Below are positions 59,761 through 64,000 of a stretch of DNA of 64,000 nt, piece by piece. Origin of the DNA: Epiperipatus broadwayi (Eukaryota; Onychophora; Udeonychophora; Euonychophora; Peripatidae). The notes beneath the pieces were generated by a model that saw only the letters and a list, made by a program, of their open reading frames with translations, was not told where the DNA came from and did no database searches. Made by a program: the position numbers and the translations under genes. Location: the NCBI GenBank assembly GCA_028023455.1, contig JAQFVV010000031.1, positions 3,474,001-3,538,000 on the forward strand, read 5' to 3'. Each line of letters begins with the position of its first letter. Position 1 is the stretch's first letter.

Positions 59761-62255
59761 AAAATTTTGAATACTAAATAATTATAGAATTCATTTTTAA
59801 CGTACTATTTCAGATAAAAATACAATTAAAAAATGATGCAATTCCAGTTTGCAATGGCTCTTTTTAATTAGATACTTTGCTTCATTACATGGTAGCTAAA
59901 AGATTATTCCTAATAAATTTAAAACATTTAATCTGTAAAAACATCATTAACAGCCAAATGAGTTTTGAGATAACCATACAAACCAATCTATAAAAAACAA
60001 ATATGTAACTTTTTCTAACCTGTTTATCAGATATCTTGTAAAAATATCCCTTGTTTTTTTTTACAGTAATTGTTTCCAAAAAATATCAACACTCAATTAT
60101 TATTATTCATATCCTGTTAATAAAAGTAATTAATATTCTATTTCTTTAGAATTTCTGGGATAGTTTTTAATCTAAATAAATTTTATACAAACATTGCACA
60201 AATCCACCATACAATGTAATTTAGGGACTATATATTGTGGCTGTTAGTTGAGGATGACAAATTATAAAAGGAAATAATAAAAGAAAATTAAGTGTTTTAT
60301 TATTTAGTTACTTTTGCTTTAAGATAATATTCATTAAGATAGCCAAAACAAAAAGTATAATTTTATCTTTGCTATTAATAGATAAACTGGTCATAAAAAG
60401 TGGAGGAGTATATGTACTCATGTGAAATAAATGAAAATAAACACACACACAAACCAATATATCTATGTTTTATTATAAATATATATATTAATAACAATGA
60501 TGATTAATCCGGATAATAAACATTAAAATAAAGGAAATAATTTTAATTTATTATTATTTTAAAAGAAAAAAAATTAATGTGTAAATGTTTGTTTTTGTTT
60601 ACTACACTTTTGTTTAAAGAATGCTATGTTGAACTCGGGAATAAAAAAATACTTTCTTGAATATAATAGTCTGATAGATAAGAAAGTGGAAAAGGAGAGA
60701 AACAATTTAAGCTCTTGAACTGAAGGGATAGCAGAAAAATTTGTCTACAGAATTGATGATAAATCAAGGATCTATTTATTTTGAAATTTATAAACAAAAA
60801 TGGAAAGATGAGAAATTTATTTTTCTTCCATTCGCCAGATTTCCATAGTTAAATTAATTCCTGCTCAGGTTCATATTTTTGATATTTAACAAAACATAAG
60901 TGATAGACGTTAAATAATATACATTATTGTTTCACCAATATTTAATGTGTATATTCTACTATTCAGACCATAGATTTATTTCTAGCTTTTCTAAATAATT
61001 TTCAATGATATTTATTGATCTCTTTCTTTCTTCAAAATAATATAGAAGTTAACTATTGATAATCAATTTTAGAATAAGTAAAATGAGAGTGCAGAATGTA
61101 ATACATATCAGATATTTATTAACTTATTGCTTCATTGTTAATTTAACTTTGTAATATATTTTATTCTTATATGTTCAGCAATAAAAATCCATATCATTGT
61201 TATCAATTGCCATGGTAGTCCTTGAACTCAACTTCATTGATGCATTTATTTTATTTTGAATCTAATGTATATCTGTCAATGACAAATATTACAATGGGTT
61301 TATAACATTAATTCATTATGTTCACTTTATTATCTCAAAATAATGTTTAATATTTGTCTCATAATTTGTAGTACCAGTATGCTATATACTAGATAAGTAA
61401 TCTGACTTACATGGCAATCATAATATAAAAATATTTGTTAGCCAGAATCCATTTTCAATTAATAGATTTTACCTACTAGAATTTGTCTTCATATTCATGG
61501 ATTATCTCTCTGAGTGCATCCTTTCTAACTGTTACAATGTATATAACTATTAATTTGTTTCACAAGCCTAAGTTATAGATTTAATGTCAACATATCCAGA
61601 GAGCTTAAGAACACAATGATTGTTCTTGTTATTTTTCCATTATATTTTCAGAATGTTATAAAAAATCAATTGAAATTTTTCCATTATATTAATAAGAAGT
61701 TTATAATCTCACTTCTTTACAATAATTTTGCAGAATAACAACTCTATAAACAACTAATTTATTTGAAGAAATTGTGCTGCACTCAATATTCAAGATTGTC
61801 CTTTTTCTTAAAAAGCTATCAAAATATTTAAATGTCCTAAGCTATTGACTATCTAAAGTCAACATAGCTGAGGCTGTTAAAACAGATCTTCTTGAACATT
61901 AATTACCAAACCAACTGCATGGATAGTTTATTTCTCAAAATTTTAAAAGCATTCTATATTTAATTTTCTGAATTCGGAAAAATAGTGGGATCATCAAATA
62001 AGTTCTTAAATTGTTGTTGTTGTTTACCTTTTAATCAGTTTAAATTAAAAATTCTATACCATCAAATATATATTTCATCTTGTTGCCTGCTTCATAAAAC
62101 CATATATACACTGCACTATAAACTACTAATCATAAAAATTTTAAACAAAGTTATAGTTAGTTTAAAATATTTTTGATTTTCCATTTTCAACAATAATATT
62201 TGCATACCTTCATATAGAAGTTATACAATATGAATAATGAAACACTTTTAAAATA
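59761..62255. other. AT-rich DNA, nothing recognised
   Basis: No supported exon or repeat. The 64-codon minus ORF at 59885-60079 has no match. Confidence 0.6.
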
Positions 62256-62412
62256 TTATCAACTAGATCAAATGCTTTGTTCAAATCAATAAAATCCAAC
62301 ATATAAATCAAACTTTCTCATGATAATTTTGCCCTAACAAAAATCATATCTATAATACTTTTTAATCTTTTAAAACTGCACTGAGCCTTAGGAACCATTC
62401 ATCTATAACTAG
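62256..62412 (-). mobile_element. LINE reverse-transcriptase fossil fragment
   Basis: The minus strand reads 'ECSFKRLKSIIDMIFV' then 'RAKLS', a stop, and 'FIDLNKAFDLVDN'. This is the start of the RT palm ('QCGFR..RSTIDMIF...FIDLTKAFDSVNR') common in RTE/CR1-type LINEs. The flanks give nothing further. Confidence 0.65.
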
Positions 62413-64000
62413 AAGCAACTAAAGACTTGAAAGTATTTTTCCTGTAATGATAATAATAATTATCATGATCATCATAACTCCTCAAAAAAATACTTAAGTC
62501 AGAATTGGTGTGTGTTAAAAGGTGAAACTAGATTGTGCAAATATATCACAGTTATTACAGGGAGATAATTATGATAAAAAAGATTTGAACTGACTAAATT
62601 CTATAACAACTTAAATAATGGAACAGTGAAGCAAAAAGCAAAAAAAAAATAAGATTTGAAAAATAGTAAGAAAGAGAGCAGAAAAATCTTGTTTAAAAAT
62701 AAAAAAAACATACTCTACATGTTAATTGGGCTTACTACTTTATCCATTAAACTATGCTATATTTTATTTTATAATGTATGGATGTATATTAATTTATTTA
62801 CCATGTTCTTTATTATACAATGATGTTTTTCAAGATTAAATAAAGTATTATTTTAAGTAAATCAGAATCATGTCAAAATAATAAAATCTGAAACAATTGT
62901 GAAAATTTGAATATCCCCTTCCATCTTTTAATAATATCCAAATTTTAGAAGTTACTAAATTTTAGGTAGCTATATTATTAATTGATATTGTGTATTTAGT
63001 AGGATAAATCTTTAGCTTTGTGAGAGATATAAGAAATATCTACAAAGAACTACTAAATAATTATATATCTTGTACAAAGTTTATTTAATTAACATTTTTA
63101 AATCCAACAGATTAGAAAAATGAAGGATAATAGAGAGTCTAAGAAATTACTTAATTATTGAAAGAGGAAATCAATATCAAGAGTATATCCAAGAAGAATA
63201 CATTTGAATAACATGAGAAAAGACCTAAAAAAAATATTGATAGAGGAATAGGGGAAATATAGGAGAAATACAAAAGATGTAGGAAAATGAAAAAAAAAAT
63301 TGTTTTCACCAAGAATCTTTGAGTTTTAGACTACTGAAAAAAAACAACTTTTTTTTTCTGTTTTTCTACTTATAATTTAAAAAAATTTCTTTATTTGAAT
63401 CTTATATGATCAACTTAATTTCTCAACTTAATTTCAATACTTAATTTCTCAACTTAATTTCAATACTTAATTTCTCAACTTAATTTCAATACTGTTTGCG
63501 CTTTATAAAAATAAATATTATGATCAATAAAATATGTCTAAAATCTAAATTAATATATATTCATTTCAGATGGAATGACGATGTTAAAATAAATCGTTTT
63601 TTAAAACGTTTTGGAATTTTTTAAATCCCCAAGTCTTATTAATATTTAACACCTTTAAGTGTTCAGCGCATGTAGATATAAGACAAAACAATTACTAAAA
63701 TCAGTGCAGACACTGATAGTGAATATGGTTTTTTTTACAAGTATCAGTGTATATAACTTTTCATCTTTTTGTCTAAAATAGAAGTAACATGATATCTTAA
63801 CTATAGCATTAACACTTTGTTAACTAAACTGCTAGTCCAATATATAAATTAACACAAGGTCATTATGAAATCTTAAAATTATCAAAAATTTAAAGAACAT
63901 ATACTCATTTTTGAGCTCATAATATGTAAATAACAATATATGATTAACAATAAGATGGCCAGCTGAATTGACTATTGCCTTGTCATCTGGAGAAAAAAAT
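62413..64000. other. AT-rich DNA, nothing recognised apart from one tandem repeat
   Basis: Only the 26-bp tandem repeat at 63411 stands out. Confidence 0.6.
63411..63492. repeat. Three copies of a 26-bp tandem repeat
   Basis: The unit TTAATTTCTCAACTTAATTT plus CAATAC is repeated three times without changes. Confidence 0.9.

Noticed and set aside
60001-60080. Possible minus-strand exon ending at GATAAACAG-GTTAG
   Set aside because: Weak donor, no convincing acceptor, and the translation has no recognisable motif.
1-64000. CRISPR arrays, operons, riboswitches and bacterial defence islands
   Set aside because: No regularly spaced repeats or prokaryote-type gene clusters; the window is animal DNA.

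Overview
The window is AT-rich animal nuclear DNA from an unidentified invertebrate metazoan. It has spliceosomal introns of about 10 kb, several clades of non-LTR retrotransposons (RTE-like and L1/Tx1-like), tRNA-derived SINEs and many microsatellites. There is no bacterial-style gene packing, and most open reading frames longer than 60 codons are chance ORFs or transposon pieces. The sequence alone does not fix the phylum.

One host gene is supported. Four minus-strand exons (29626-29724, 29057-29190, 19211-19378, 7831-7910) join with consistent splice phases. They encode part of an espin-like actin-bundling protein, with two 'IPxW' basic blocks 35 residues apart. The flanking exons were not found: the N-terminal ones should lie above 29724 and the C-terminal ones below 7831. 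Nearly everything else between 7.9 and 29 kb is intron filled with transposons.

Mobile DNA by region: a fossil RTE LINE at 2.6-4.7 kb and an RT piece at 5.2 kb; a minus-strand fossil RTE at about 10.8-12.9 kb, next to a 1.6-kb TIR element (9.13-10.75 kb) flanked by 79-bp direct repeats; a younger truncated RTE at 12.95-13.70 kb and its sister with an open frame at 44.48-45.36 kb; degraded L1/Tx1-type LINEs at 24.95-28.1 kb (+), 52.16-55.75 kb (-) and 57.0-59.76 kb (+), plus a short 3' copy at 41.57-41.97 kb with a 12-bp target duplication that splits a fossil Merlin/ISXO2-like transposase; an RT fossil at 62.26-62.41 kb (-); and tRNA-derived SINE pieces at 8.0, 24.4 and 24.9 kb.

The most notable find is a dispersed family (13.75, 15.3-15.9, 17.3, 39.3-39.96, 49.5-49.86 and 56.0-56.74 kb). 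Its unit of about 445 bp contains a sequence with the complete conserved core of a type I hammerhead ribozyme, a very short helix III and a matching helix I. Copies occur as head-to-tail and inverted (hairpin) arrangements, and three insertions carry 11-14 bp target-site duplications. This resembles animal retrozymes, small circular RNAs with hammerheads that are mobilised by retrotransposition, but in an unusual palindromic form.

The stretches 45.6-49.5, 29.7-35.1 and 59.8-62.2 kb show nothing I can assign beyond AT-rich non-coding DNA.
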